Shown: piece by piece, positions 37,793 through 46,396 of the stretch
Layout: every line of letters starts with the position of its first letter
Position numbering within the stretch: the stretch's first letter is position 1
Assembly (NCBI GenBank): GCA_020351995.1
Contig: CP070674.1
Coordinates: 1,197,045-1,261,044 of the forward strand
Length of the DNA stretch: 64,000 nt
Direction: 5' to 3'
Source of the DNA: Candidatus Zixiibacteriota bacterium
GTDB lineage: Bacteria > Zixibacteria > MSB-5A5 > GN15 > FEB-12
Notes under the pieces: model-generated
Databases searched by the model: none
Seen by the model: only the letters and a program-made list of their open reading frames with translations
Told to the model about the DNA's origin: nothing
Made by a program: the position numbers and the translations under genes

Positions 37793-39013
37793 ATGGTTAC
37801 CGGGTCCTTATTTGGAATTGCCTTTGATGCCTTGAGAACGAACCGCCTGCGAAGCGGGCTTACTCTGCTGGGCGTAATCATCGGGGTCACCTCCGTAATG
37901 ACGATCATATCGGCCCTGGAGGGATTGACCGGTTCCATTGAGAGAGAAATCGAGCAAATGGGACCGTCAACCTTCATGATCGGAACACTTCTTACGGCCA
38001 TGTCCGAGCAAGAGGCGCTGGATAAGTTCAAGCGAAAGCCCCTCGACTATGAAGCGGTCCAGATTATCGAGGACGGCTGCGAGGTGTGCGACAAAGTCGC
38101 TCCGAGAGCAGCCAGGGGAGAAGACCTGAAATACCGCGACCAGTCCATGTACGATATCGTGGTTGTTGGTGCCACCTATCACCATGTTGAAATTTACGAT
38201 CTTGAAGTGGACCAGGGGCGTTTTCATTCCTATGAGGATGACCTTTATCGCAGGCGCGTGGCCTTCATCGGCGCAGGCGTTTATGAAAAACTCTATGAAG
38301 GGCTGGACCCGCTCGGCAAAGATATCTGGGTCGGGAACCAGAAATACACTGTGATCGGTGTGGCCAAGAAGAAAGGGTCGGTGTTTGGAGCCAGCCAGGA
38401 CGAATTCGTGTACGTACCGTTCGATTCGTTCAGGCGACAGTTCGGAATTAGCCGGCGCGGTTTATATATATCCGTAAAAGCGCGATCGGTCGACCAGCTG
38501 CAGGAAGCTATGGATGAGGTTCGCGTTCTGCTGCGTTCACAGCGTCACGTCCCGTTTGACCAGCCCGATGATTTTGATATGCTCACTGCCGAGAGTCTGT
38601 TGACCATGCTTAACTCCTTGACCAAGATACTTCGTTTCGGCCTCGTCGGGATATCCTCCATCTCACTGGTCGTTGGTGGAATTGTGGTGATGAATATAAT
38701 GATGGTCTCGGTGACCGAAAGGACCCGGGAAATCGGCATAAGAAAATCTGTCGGGGCAAAACGAAGGCACATCCTGACACAGTTTCTGTTTGAGGCCGTG
38801 ATTTTGACACTTTCGGGTGGGATCGTGGGCATTGTCGCCGGTTTCCTTATCGCCAGCGCCCTGGTGGGCATGCTTAACGTGCAGATGAATCCGTCAGCTT
38901 TGGCGATCACAGCCGGACTCACGGTATCCACCGGGACGGGATTGGTGTTCGGCATTTACCCGGCTCTCAAGGCTGCCAGGCTCGACCCCATTAAGGCCCT
39001 TAGCTATGAGTGA
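37793..39013 (+). CDS. MacB-like ABC permease 1
   Basis: 406 residues: one N-terminal helix (LRTNRLRSGLTLLGVIIGVTSVMTII), a periplasmic MacB_PCD domain of about 230 residues, then three helices with the FtsX-type core (VGGIVVMNIMMVSVTERTREIGIRKSVGAKRRHI). It ends KAARLDPIKALSYE, the typical C-terminus. The last 4 bases overlap the next permease, which suggests they form a heterodimer. Confidence 0.94.
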   Translation: MVTGSLFGIAFDALRTNRLRSGLTLLGVIIGVTSVMTIISALEGLTGSIEREIEQMGPSTFMIGTLLTAMSEQEALDKFKRKPLDYEAVQIIEDGCEVCDKVAPRAARGEDLKYRDQSMYDIVVVGATYHHVEIYDLEVDQGRFHSYEDDLYRRRVAFIGAGVYEKLYEGLDPLGKDIWVGNQKYTVIGVAKKKGSVFGASQDEFVYVPFDSFRRQFGISRRGLYISVKARSVDQLQEAMDEVRVLLRSQRHVPFDQPDDFDMLTAESLLTMLNSLTKILRFGLVGISSISLVVGGIVVMNIMMVSVTERTREIGIRKSVGAKRRHILTQFLFEAVILTLSGGIVGIVAGFLIASALVGMLNVQMNPSALAITAGLTVSTGTGLVFGIYPALKAARLDPIKALSYE

Positions 39014-40275
39014 GAAGTGGTATGATACTGACCTGGGTTGAAGTAAAAGAAGGCATTATCCTGGCCCTGGCATCGCTCAAGGCAAACAAGCTCCGATCCG
39101 GGTTGACCATCCTTGGCGTTATGGTCGGAGTCGGTTCGGTGATTGCCATGGCCTCCATCGTAGACGGTCTGGACGGAGCCGTGAAGGAGGACATCGACGC
39201 TCAGGGCGTTAATACTATCATAGTTGATCGCTTCCCGCCCAATACCAATTATCATGATCTGTCCAAAGAGGAGCGCAAACGCCCGTATATGGAAGTGGGC
39301 GAAGCCATGGCAATCCGGGGTAACTGCCCCCATGTCGATGGTGTAGCTCCCATGAATCACTGGTGGCAGTTTCCAGAGGGCAACGAGGTTAAGTATATGA
39401 ATCGCAAAGGGAATAATCCGGCCATCATGGGCACCTGGCCTGACTTCATGAAGGTCAAAAACGCCTCTATGGAAGCCGGGCGCTTCATCAGCGACTTGGA
39501 CTTGCAATTTCGACGCACAGTCTGCGTGTTGGGCAATGATCTGGCCCGGGCCCTCTTTGAAGAAGAAGACCCGGTTGGGGCAGAGATAAGGGTTAATAAC
39601 AATCGCTTTGAAGTTGTTGGCGTCCTCGCGAAACAGGAATCAAACTTTAATCAGGAGCGCGATAATAATAAGGTCATTCTTCCGCTGACTACCTACGAAA
39701 AAATTCACCCATGGGATGAGGCCCTGACGCTCTGGGTGCGCTCGAACGATATCGAGAGCATGGAGTTGGCCATCGAAGAGGTAATCAGTGCCTTGCGCAT
39801 TCATCGCCGGGTAGCGTTCAATGAGCCCAACAACTTCTATCTCGGTACCCAGGAGAGCCAGAAGGAAATGGTGGAAGACATAACCAAGTGGCTTTACCTG
39901 GCGGCCATAATCATCACTTCCGTCGGCCTTATGGTCGGGGGAATTGGTGTTATGAATATAATGCTGGTATCGGTAACCGAGCGTACCAGGGAAATCGGCG
40001 TGCGCAAGGCGATTGGGGCGAAACGTTCCAATATTCTTATGCAATTTCTTACCGAGGCCACTACTCTTTCAGGGACCGGGGGCGTAATCGGCATCGCCTT
40101 TGGCGTTCTGATCGGTATGGGCATAAATGTCTGGGCGGGCTTTCCCCTGTCAATATCACTTTTTTGGGTGGTTCTGGGATTTGTGGTCGCGGTATCGGTG
40201 GGGCTGATTTCGGGCGTCTATCCGGCCATGAAAGCCGCCCGCCTGGATCCCATAGAAGCTCTGCGTTACGAATAA
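39010..40275 (+). CDS. MacB-like ABC permease 2
   Basis: 421 residues from a GTG that overlaps the previous stop; ATG at 39022 is an equal alternative. Same architecture as permease 1: LRSGLTILGVMVGVGSVIAMA, a periplasmic domain, VGGIGVMNIMLVSVTERTREIGVRKAIGAKRSNI and the ending KAARLDPIEALRYE. With the ATPase, adaptor and TolC protein it completes a tripartite exporter with two unlike permeases instead of the usual homodimer. Confidence 0.93.
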   Translation: MRSGMILTWVEVKEGIILALASLKANKLRSGLTILGVMVGVGSVIAMASIVDGLDGAVKEDIDAQGVNTIIVDRFPPNTNYHDLSKEERKRPYMEVGEAMAIRGNCPHVDGVAPMNHWWQFPEGNEVKYMNRKGNNPAIMGTWPDFMKVKNASMEAGRFISDLDLQFRRTVCVLGNDLARALFEEEDPVGAEIRVNNNRFEVVGVLAKQESNFNQERDNNKVILPLTTYEKIHPWDEALTLWVRSNDIESMELAIEEVISALRIHRRVAFNEPNNFYLGTQESQKEMVEDITKWLYLAAIIITSVGLMVGGIGVMNIMLVSVTERTREIGVRKAIGAKRSNILMQFLTEATTLSGTGGVIGIAFGVLIGMGINVWAGFPLSISLFWVVLGFVVAVSVGLISGVYPAMKAARLDPIEALRYE

Positions 40276-40292
40276 ATCTTTAGTTATCTCTA

Positions 40293-40320
40293 ACGATTTC
40301 GACTGTTCAATCGTCTTTTT
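40293..40320 (+). terminator. Weak terminator after permease 2
   Basis: ACGATT (40293-40298) / AATCGT (40309-40314) with a ten-base loop, followed by CTTTTTTAT. The short stem suggests partial read-through into the GWxTD genes. Confidence 0.6.
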
Positions 40321-40391
40321 TATGTTGCGAGCCGATTCTGCCGGCTTTTAGATTGGAACTGCATGGCGACAAATGCGTTTATTAATATAGT

Positions 40392-41723
40392 ATGAAACGA
40401 TTAGTCACCATCTTAACACTGGCCACGACGCTGGTGGCGTTTAACTCACCCGCGACAGGCGAATCAAAGTTTCAACTTCTGGGCAGGAAGTCTATTGACA
40501 ACTTCTTTCTCGTTGACCACTCGGCCTTTAACTCCCTCGAAACCGGCAGAGTACGGCTGGAGGTCTACTACCAGATTTACAATGCTGCTCTGACCTTCTA
40601 TCGCCATCAGACCGATTATGTTGCTGATTACGAAATTTCAGTTGTTGTGTATGGCAAGAATGACTTGCTCGAGGATTCGTTCTCGCAAACCAGGCAGGTC
40701 AGGGTGCTAACCGATGAAACGGCCAAATCGGAATTCGATTATCGCACCAATCAGGTTAATTTTGACCTCGAGCCGGGGAAATATGAAGTCAAACTCTTAC
40801 TGAGTGACGCCAATTCTTCCGATGTCCTGGAGCGTAAGTTCAAGGTCAAACTTGAGTGGCAGAACAAAAAAAACTCGCGGCTCTCAGATATTCAGCTCGT
40901 CCAGGCCATCAGCCCCGTCGGCGACGAACCCAGCAAGTTCGACAAAGGTGGTTATACGCTGGTGCCGTCGGTCTCTCACAAGTACGGAGCTGAGGAAGCC
41001 CTGAAGCTGATGTTCTACTTCGAAGTGTATCAGGGTAACTCGGAAGAAGACTCAGTAGCCATTGAAATGAAATTGCGTCACGAGACGAAAGGAATGTTAT
41101 ACCGCGACACCTTGACGAGCGAGGTTACCGACGGTGTCCTGCGACAGTTCCGCGAAATCTCCGTAGACAACTTGCGCCCCGGTGAGTTCAGGCTCGATGT
41201 GACCCTTAAGGGCAGAAGGGATAGAGTAATCGATTCGAAAGCCAAGTACTTTGAGCTGGTGTGGTCGGAACAATCTCAATTGATGTATGATTATGAGTCC
41301 ATTGTAAACCAGCTTTCGCTGATATCACTCCCCGGGGAGATTAAGGAACTCAAAGCTCAGGAGACCTACGACGACAGAGTTGCGGCGTTCAATGATTTCT
41401 GGGCTTCGCGCGATCCGAGTCCGGGCACACGCGAGAATGAAAATAAGAACGAGTTCTACCATCGGGTTCATGTTGCCAATCAGATGTTCTCTTACCTTCG
41501 GAGGGCCGGCTGGAAGACCGACCGGGGACGGGTCTACATCCTTTATGGTGAGCCCGATCAAGTGGAAGACTATCCCTTTGAACTCAATCAGTTGCCGCAT
41601 CAAGAGTGGCACTATTACCGTGATGCGAGGTATCGGAAATTCGTATTTATAGATGAAACAGGGGACGGTGATTTCCGCCTGATTCCGCCCTACGATGGAC
41701 TAATTGGACCAGAGGACAACTAA
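40392..41723 (+). CDS. GWxTD-domain exported protein 1
   Basis: 443 residues with a signal peptide (MKRLVTILTLATTLVAFNSPATG). The N-terminal two thirds are beta-rich and unlike known families. The C-terminal GWxTD domain has RAGWKTDRGRVYILYGEPDQVEDYPFE, then WHYYRDARYRKFVFIDETGDGDFRL. The domain is found in FCB and Acidobacteria-type genomes; its function is unknown. The next gene begins directly at the base after the stop codon (TAA-ATG), so the two are translationally coupled. Confidence 0.85.
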   Translation: MKRLVTILTLATTLVAFNSPATGESKFQLLGRKSIDNFFLVDHSAFNSLETGRVRLEVYYQIYNAALTFYRHQTDYVADYEISVVVYGKNDLLEDSFSQTRQVRVLTDETAKSEFDYRTNQVNFDLEPGKYEVKLLLSDANSSDVLERKFKVKLEWQNKKNSRLSDIQLVQAISPVGDEPSKFDKGGYTLVPSVSHKYGAEEALKLMFYFEVYQGNSEEDSVAIEMKLRHETKGMLYRDTLTSEVTDGVLRQFREISVDNLRPGEFRLDVTLKGRRDRVIDSKAKYFELVWSEQSQLMYDYESIVNQLSLISLPGEIKELKAQETYDDRVAAFNDFWASRDPSPGTRENENKNEFYHRVHVANQMFSYLRRAGWKTDRGRVYILYGEPDQVEDYPFELNQLPHQEWHYYRDARYRKFVFIDETGDGDFRLIPPYDGLIGPEDN

Positions 41724-43178
41724 ATGCAGCACCTTTCAACGTCAGCCAGAAGACCTCTGGCTGTGTGTATTTTTACGGCCCTGTTTATTGTTGGCAGTGT
41801 AGCCGGTACAGTTCGGGGCAACGATGATCTGGCCGTTTATGCCGGAACTTTTATCAGCAATAACCCTGACTATGACTCTTTCGTTATGATCGAGTTTCCT
41901 TTTTCGCTTAACCGCGACCAGCTTTCCTTTTTTGTGCCCGACTCGGCTGATGGCGGCTTGTATGCGCGTATCTTTGCCCAGGTCGACCTCTTTGACACCA
42001 CCGGGTTTGCCGTCGATTCAATAGCAACTTATTTCTCCGTTCGAGTGGCTTCCCAGGAAGAAGCAGAGAGAAGGGATTACAGGATCTTCAACCAGTTGTC
42101 GCTTCTCGCGCGGCCCGGCGTTTATATGGCGCGCCTGACTGTTATAGATGTTGTCTCCAAGAACGACGGAACATTCTTCTTTGAGCGCATCGTTGCGGAG
42201 CCCGCGGTTCGCGACAGGATAAGTATAGGTGGAGCCCACCTGGCTTATAATATCCGCTACGTTGGTGAAGATAATCTCGATTTCAACCGGCAGTTGACAA
42301 AAAACGGTTTCTACATCTTGCCGAATCCGGTTTCCATATTTACGCCAAGAGATACTGTTCTCTTCGTGTATTCCGAGATTTACAACCTCCGGTTCTCTTC
42401 CGAAACCACGTCGGGATACCAGTTGGAAATCTCGACCCTCGATTCAACCGGAAGTCTTTTTGAAGGGTATGGAGCCAGGATTGGTAAGAAACCCGGCAGT
42501 TCGGTGGTAGTAGCTGAGTCCTTTGATATCGGTTCCTATCCTCTGGGAAGTTATGAAGTCCGGCTTGTGGCTACCGATAAGGAAATAGGCTCCTCCGATA
42601 CGGCGTATTTGCCCTTTCATATCGTTTCACCCAGGGAAGTACTCGAGGCCGCCGCCATCGTCCAGCGAGATATTACTATGGATTACGCCGACCTCTCCGT
42701 GGATGATCATGTTAACATGACAAAAGTTTTGCTCACGCCCGACCAGATCTCGGTTCTGAATGATCTTTCCGAAAGCGGCAAGATGAATTACCTGCAACAG
42801 TACTGGAAAGAACATGATAGCGATCCCACCACGGCCTGGGTTGAAAATCGGATGGAGCAGATTGAGCGATTCCGCTTCTGCAACAAGATATTCTCGACCA
42901 ACCTGCATCGAACCGACGGCTGGATGACAGATCGGGGGAGAGTCTATTTGAAGTTCGGCCGCTGGGATAAACGCGACGAGCACGTGTCTCCGCGAACCTC
43001 CAGTAACTCGTTCGAAGTGTGGTACTATTATTCCGTGGACGAAGGCAAGTACTTTATTTTTGAGGATTGGACGGGCAACGAGGACTATCGCCTGGTGCAT
43101 TCGAATGTGTACGGCGAGGTTTACTCGAAATCGTGGCAGGAGTTAATGGACCAGGGATTTATCGATATGCCCGACTGA
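41724..43178 (+). CDS. GWxTD-domain exported protein 2
   Basis: 484 residues, signal peptide around residues 12-33 (PLAVCIFTALFIVGSVAGTV). It has the same plan as its upstream neighbour: beta-rich N-terminal domains, then a GWxTD domain (RTDGWMTDRGRVYLKFGRW ... WYYYSVDEGKYFIFEDWTGNEDYRL). The two differ enough to be old paralogues acting together, perhaps as a periplasmic complex with the MacB exporter just upstream. Confidence 0.85.
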   Translation: MQHLSTSARRPLAVCIFTALFIVGSVAGTVRGNDDLAVYAGTFISNNPDYDSFVMIEFPFSLNRDQLSFFVPDSADGGLYARIFAQVDLFDTTGFAVDSIATYFSVRVASQEEAERRDYRIFNQLSLLARPGVYMARLTVIDVVSKNDGTFFFERIVAEPAVRDRISIGGAHLAYNIRYVGEDNLDFNRQLTKNGFYILPNPVSIFTPRDTVLFVYSEIYNLRFSSETTSGYQLEISTLDSTGSLFEGYGARIGKKPGSSVVVAESFDIGSYPLGSYEVRLVATDKEIGSSDTAYLPFHIVSPREVLEAAAIVQRDITMDYADLSVDDHVNMTKVLLTPDQISVLNDLSESGKMNYLQQYWKEHDSDPTTAWVENRMEQIERFRFCNKIFSTNLHRTDGWMTDRGRVYLKFGRWDKRDEHVSPRTSSNSFEVWYYYSVDEGKYFIFEDWTGNEDYRLVHSNVYGEVYSKSWQELMDQGFIDMPD

Positions 43179-43199
43179 TGCCACCAACAAATTGCATTA

Positions 43200-43229
43200 A
43201 AGAAGGCCGTCCCACAAGACGGCCTTCTT
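43200..43229. terminator. Bidirectional terminator between convergent GWxTD and DUF1573 genes
   Basis: Perfect 12-pair stem AAGAAGGCCGTC (43200-43211) / GACGGCCTTCTT (43218-43229), with a six-base loop and T-rich flanks on both strands. Confidence 0.9.
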
Positions 43230-43267
43230 GTTGAATTTAGTTTCCGTCAGTTGGAAACGTCTGCGGA

Positions 43268-44017
43268 TCAGTCGCTGGAACCCCCCTGGGTGTCAGAACT
43301 GATCTCCTGCTGGATGCTGGGTCGAAGTTTCCGCTTTACGGGTACGGTAAAACGACTCTTGACGGGATCGTTGAGTTCGAAAGTGAAAGACTTCTCGAAT
43401 TCCTGATCAAGGGCCGATTCGTTTAGCTTTAGTCTGGCCTCTCCGGATTCACCCGGTTCAATCGATTCGGGCAGATCGACCTTAAAGTAACGGTCGGCAA
43501 TTGCCACCATCTCGGGTGTGAGAGTCTTGTCCGAGACATTTGTGATCCGAAATGTTACCATATTTCGGACCTTACTACCGAACTGGGTCAGGTCAAGCTT
43601 GTACGGTTTGATTGTCACCGGATAGGTGGCGTCGGGGCGGTCGACAACGTTGCACATAACGGTTACCTTCTTATCCGGGGGACCCTCATTGGTCTTAATT
43701 TTTGGTGCCTTGGTTACTTTTCGCATGAAGCGACGAGTATCAAGAATTATCTCTAACCGGGTGCTGTCACCGACAGCAAGCTCCGTTTTTTCCAGCGGAG
43801 CCTTGGTGCAGCCTCAGCCAGGGGTGACCTTGGTGATCACCAAGGTGGAATCGCCGGTTGAATGGAGCCAGAATACGTGACTGATTTTGGCATGCTGTGG
43901 CACATAGCCAAAGTCAAATGACGGTTCCGGTATCGCCAGGTTGGGACCGGCCATAACCGTACTGAACAAAAACAGCAGGCTCAAGGCGATAATGATTGTA
44001 GTGATTGACTTTCTCAT
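43268..44017 (-). CDS. DUF1573 exported protein with in-frame UGA (candidate selenoprotein)
   Basis: 249 residues if the TGA at 43814-43816 is read. The signal peptide is MRKSITTIIIALSLLFLFSTVMA. The Ig domain starts LAIPEPSFDFGYVPQHAKISHVFW and runs DSTLVITKVTPG-U68-GCTKAPLEKTELAVGDSTRLEIILDTRRF without any shift of frame. A second domain runs to the normal end at 43268. In the paralogue encoded next door the same positions are C68-G69-C70, so the UGA replaces the first conserved Cys. Downstream of the UGA, 43778-43803 can form an eight-pair hairpin with a ten-base loop containing GG, placed about where bacterial SECIS elements sit. Standard annotation would give a 67-residue fragment and a 152-residue protein from 43726. 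A nonsense mutation is the main alternative. Confidence 0.75.
43778..43803 (-). promoter_or_regulatory. Candidate bacterial SECIS hairpin in the DUF1573 gene
   Basis: Ten bases after the in-frame UGA. On the minus strand AGGCUCCG pairs with CGGAGCUU (one G-U pair) around a ten-base loop that starts CUGG. The distance from UGA to loop (18 bases) and the size are those expected of a SelB-binding element. Drawn by hand, not by a folding program. Confidence 0.45.
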
Positions 44018-44062
44018 ATTGCCGTTCTAATCCTTATTGTACCGACTGCCACCACCGGTTTT

Positions 44063-44764
44063 TCAATAGAGCTTCCGTCGCACCGGTATCGTGACACGTT
44101 TGGTTCTGACCCCCTCCACTTCGATGGTGAAGGACTTCTTAAATTCTTTATCGAGATATTCTTCTTTGACTTTAATATACCCGGTCTCGGTTGTCCCTGC
44201 CGGGATACTGTCGGGAAAACTCAACTCACATTCGTCAACAGTCGTGGAAACGAATCTGATCGCCAGATCTCGCTTCGAACGGTTCTCTATAGTGAAGCTT
44301 ATGCTATCATAAGAGATGTCCCGAAATTCAGACAGATCAAATACATAAGGTGTGATGCGCGCCGGATAGAGTGAGTCCACGAATTTGACAATTGTCCCCG
44401 TAAGGAATACACGGGCCGGCTCTGACCGGTCACCGTTGTAGTAAATATAGGGATAGGTGCCGGTGGGACCAATATAAGCGTCCGTATTCCAGCATATCTC
44501 AACCTGCATACTGTCTCCGGGCGCAATCCATTTACTCTTGAGTGGGGCCAACTCGCAACCGCAGTTGGTCGTAATTTCATCAATGAATACCGTATCGGTA
44601 CCCTTTGATTTGAACCAGAACCGATGGGCTACGGTAGTGTTCGGCGGAATACTACCCATCTCGAACCGCTCTCCGGCGATTTTGAGTCTGGCATCAGCCA
44701 GCAGACTTCCCGCTAAGCCATTGATGATAAATAGAGTTACCAGCGTTTGCTTGATCATGCTCAT
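44063..44764 (-). CDS. DUF1573-domain exported protein (Cys form)
   Basis: 233 residues; signal peptide MSMIKQTLVTLFIINGLAGSLLA. The Ig domain LKIAGERFEMGSIPPNTTVAHRFWFKSKGTDTVFIDEITTNCGCELAPL has C68-G69-C70. The second domain is similar in plan to the Sec-containing neighbour, which starts 45 bases downstream on the same strand, so this is an operon of two paralogues. Function is unknown; the exported Ig fold plus a CxC pair suggests a redox or metal role. Confidence 0.86.
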   Translation of the reverse strand: MSMIKQTLVTLFIINGLAGSLLADARLKIAGERFEMGSIPPNTTVAHRFWFKSKGTDTVFIDEITTNCGCELAPLKSKWIAPGDSMQVEICWNTDAYIGPTGTYPYIYYNGDRSEPARVFLTGTIVKFVDSLYPARITPYVFDLSEFRDISYDSISFTIENRSKRDLAIRFVSTTVDECELSFPDSIPAGTTETGYIKVKEEYLDKEFKKSFTIEVEGVRTKRVTIPVRRKLY

Positions 44765-44807
44765 CAGTTTATAAAGTTCTCCTCATTATTGGTTCCAGAA
44801 TCCTGTA

Positions 44808-44836
44808 AATATATTAAAACATATAGACTTAGTCAA
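44808..44836 (-). promoter_or_regulatory. Promoter of the DUF1573 pair
   Basis: On the minus strand TTGACT (44831-44836), 17-base spacer, TATATT (44808-44813). Confidence 0.65.
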
Positions 44837-45022
44837 GTCTCTATGTTGCCACAAACGTCTCTTGGAACCTGTGCTCAGTGGCCTCCACGCGTATTTTCGA
44901 TTGTACTCGATGTCGGTGTCAGATCTGAACTGAAACGTGGCGCCGAGCGGTCGAGCCATTGCCGGGGCCCATTCTCAAGCGCCGCTTTATATAGTTTCGT
45001 AAATCATCTGATTATCAAAGCC

Positions 45023-46384
45023 TTACATGTCGAATATCTTGCCCGGATTGAGAATGTGATGCGGGTCAAACTGTCGCTTTATTCTCCGCATCAGTTCTAC
45101 CGACCTACCATGTTCCAATTCGAACAGGTTCTTGTGCCCCAATCCAATCCCGTGCTCACCCGATATCGTTCCCTCGCACTCAATTGTCTTCTTTATGATC
45201 ATGTCACTGACGTCAAGGGCGCGCTGCCACTCAGAAACATTTTCCCTGTTGGCGAGAATCAGGGCGTGCAAAAGGCCCAGGCCGACATGTCCAAAAGTAA
45301 AAATCGGTAAATCGTGTTCACCACTGAGAAAATGACAATATTCGACTATCTCCGGGAGCCGTGAAATCGGAAAGGCCACATCGTTTCTCACAATGGTGTA
45401 TCCCGGCCGCCGCAGCTTGACGGCATCGGTGGCATGATGGCGAATTTCCCAGGGACGTTGCCCATCGGCTAACTTAAGAACCTGGCCACCCAAGTCTTCA
45501 CAGATGGAAGCAGCCAACGCGCTATTGGAGTCAAGGACTGCCTGAGGGCCGTGGAATTCGAGAAACAGCGCCGGAACCTCTTCGAGACCATAATTCTTGA
45601 GATGATTTAGAGCTTCTATGACTTTTCGATCCAGAAACTCTATTGCGGCCAGATCGAGTCCGTATTTGCAGATCTCGGATACCGCTCTCGCGGCATCAAC
45701 CTCGGTAGAAAATTTGAACGCGCTCTGAAGTCGGCCTTCGGGCAGCCCGGCGACCTTTATTGTGGCGGCGGTAATAATAGCCAACGTGCCCTCTGAACCA
45801 GCGATCAGATCAACGAGGTTATACCCGCTTGAACGTTTGACAGCTCGATTACCAATCTTGAGGGTCTCGCCGGAACCGGTAATAACTTCTAACTCGAGAA
45901 CATATTCTCTGGTACCACCGTACTTAACAGAGTAAATGCCGCTGGCGTTGGTTGAGATCATTCCGCCGATGGTCGCAACATCTCCTGATCCTCCCGGTGA
46001 CGGGGGGAAGAACAGGCCCTCCCGCTTGAGGTATTCATTTAGGTGGTCGTAGATGATTCCCGGTTGAACTCTGACTTGCAGATCATCGGGCCAGAAGTTG
46101 ATTACCTGTGTCATGCGGCTGACGTCGAGGACGATTCCGTTCGCAGAGGGTATTGTCGAACCTTCCAGCGCACTGCCGGCGCCACGCGTCGTTATGGGCG
46201 TCTTTTCCTCAAGGCATAGATGAACGATGTCGGCGATTTCGGCAGTACTGGTCGCCCATACAATAGCCAGCGGCGATACGGCATTCAGGGTCGATTCGTC
46301 GTGTGAAGCCACCGACAGGTGATCCGCCTGGGTGGATATTTGATCCGCCGGGAGAAGCGCTGTAAGTTTGTCCAATATGCTCAT
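45023..46384 (-). CDS. FAD-binding oxidoreductase, GlcD/D-lactate dehydrogenase type
   Basis: 453 residues, the size of the GlcD subunit or of D-2-hydroxyacid dehydrogenases. The FAD_binding_4 region has TPITTRGAGSALEGSTIPSANGIVLDVSRM and PSPGGSGDVATIGGMISTNASG. The C-terminal FAD-oxidase domain ends FTFGHVGLGLLHALI, with EHGIGLGHKNLFELEHG. Substrate is a 2-hydroxy acid by family; glycolate or D-lactate cannot be chosen. No iron-sulfur GlcF-like partner is visible. It begins 12 bases after the exported C1 peptidase on the same strand. Confidence 0.92.
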   Translation of the reverse strand: MSILDKLTALLPADQISTQADHLSVASHDESTLNAVSPLAIVWATSTAEIADIVHLCLEEKTPITTRGAGSALEGSTIPSANGIVLDVSRMTQVINFWPDDLQVRVQPGIIYDHLNEYLKREGLFFPPSPGGSGDVATIGGMISTNASGIYSVKYGGTREYVLELEVITGSGETLKIGNRAVKRSSGYNLVDLIAGSEGTLAIITAATIKVAGLPEGRLQSAFKFSTEVDAARAVSEICKYGLDLAAIEFLDRKVIEALNHLKNYGLEEVPALFLEFHGPQAVLDSNSALAASICEDLGGQVLKLADGQRPWEIRHHATDAVKLRRPGYTIVRNDVAFPISRLPEIVEYCHFLSGEHDLPIFTFGHVGLGLLHALILANRENVSEWQRALDVSDMIIKKTIECEGTISGEHGIGLGHKNLFELEHGRSVELMRRIKRQFDPHHILNPGKIFDM

Positions 46385-46396
46385 GTCGTCCGTATG

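Noticed and set aside
43268..43726. Separate 152-residue gene starting at the ATG at 43726
   Set aside because: It starts in the middle of the DUF1573 domain. The frame is continuous upstream to a signal peptide through one TGA, so it is the second part of one gene.
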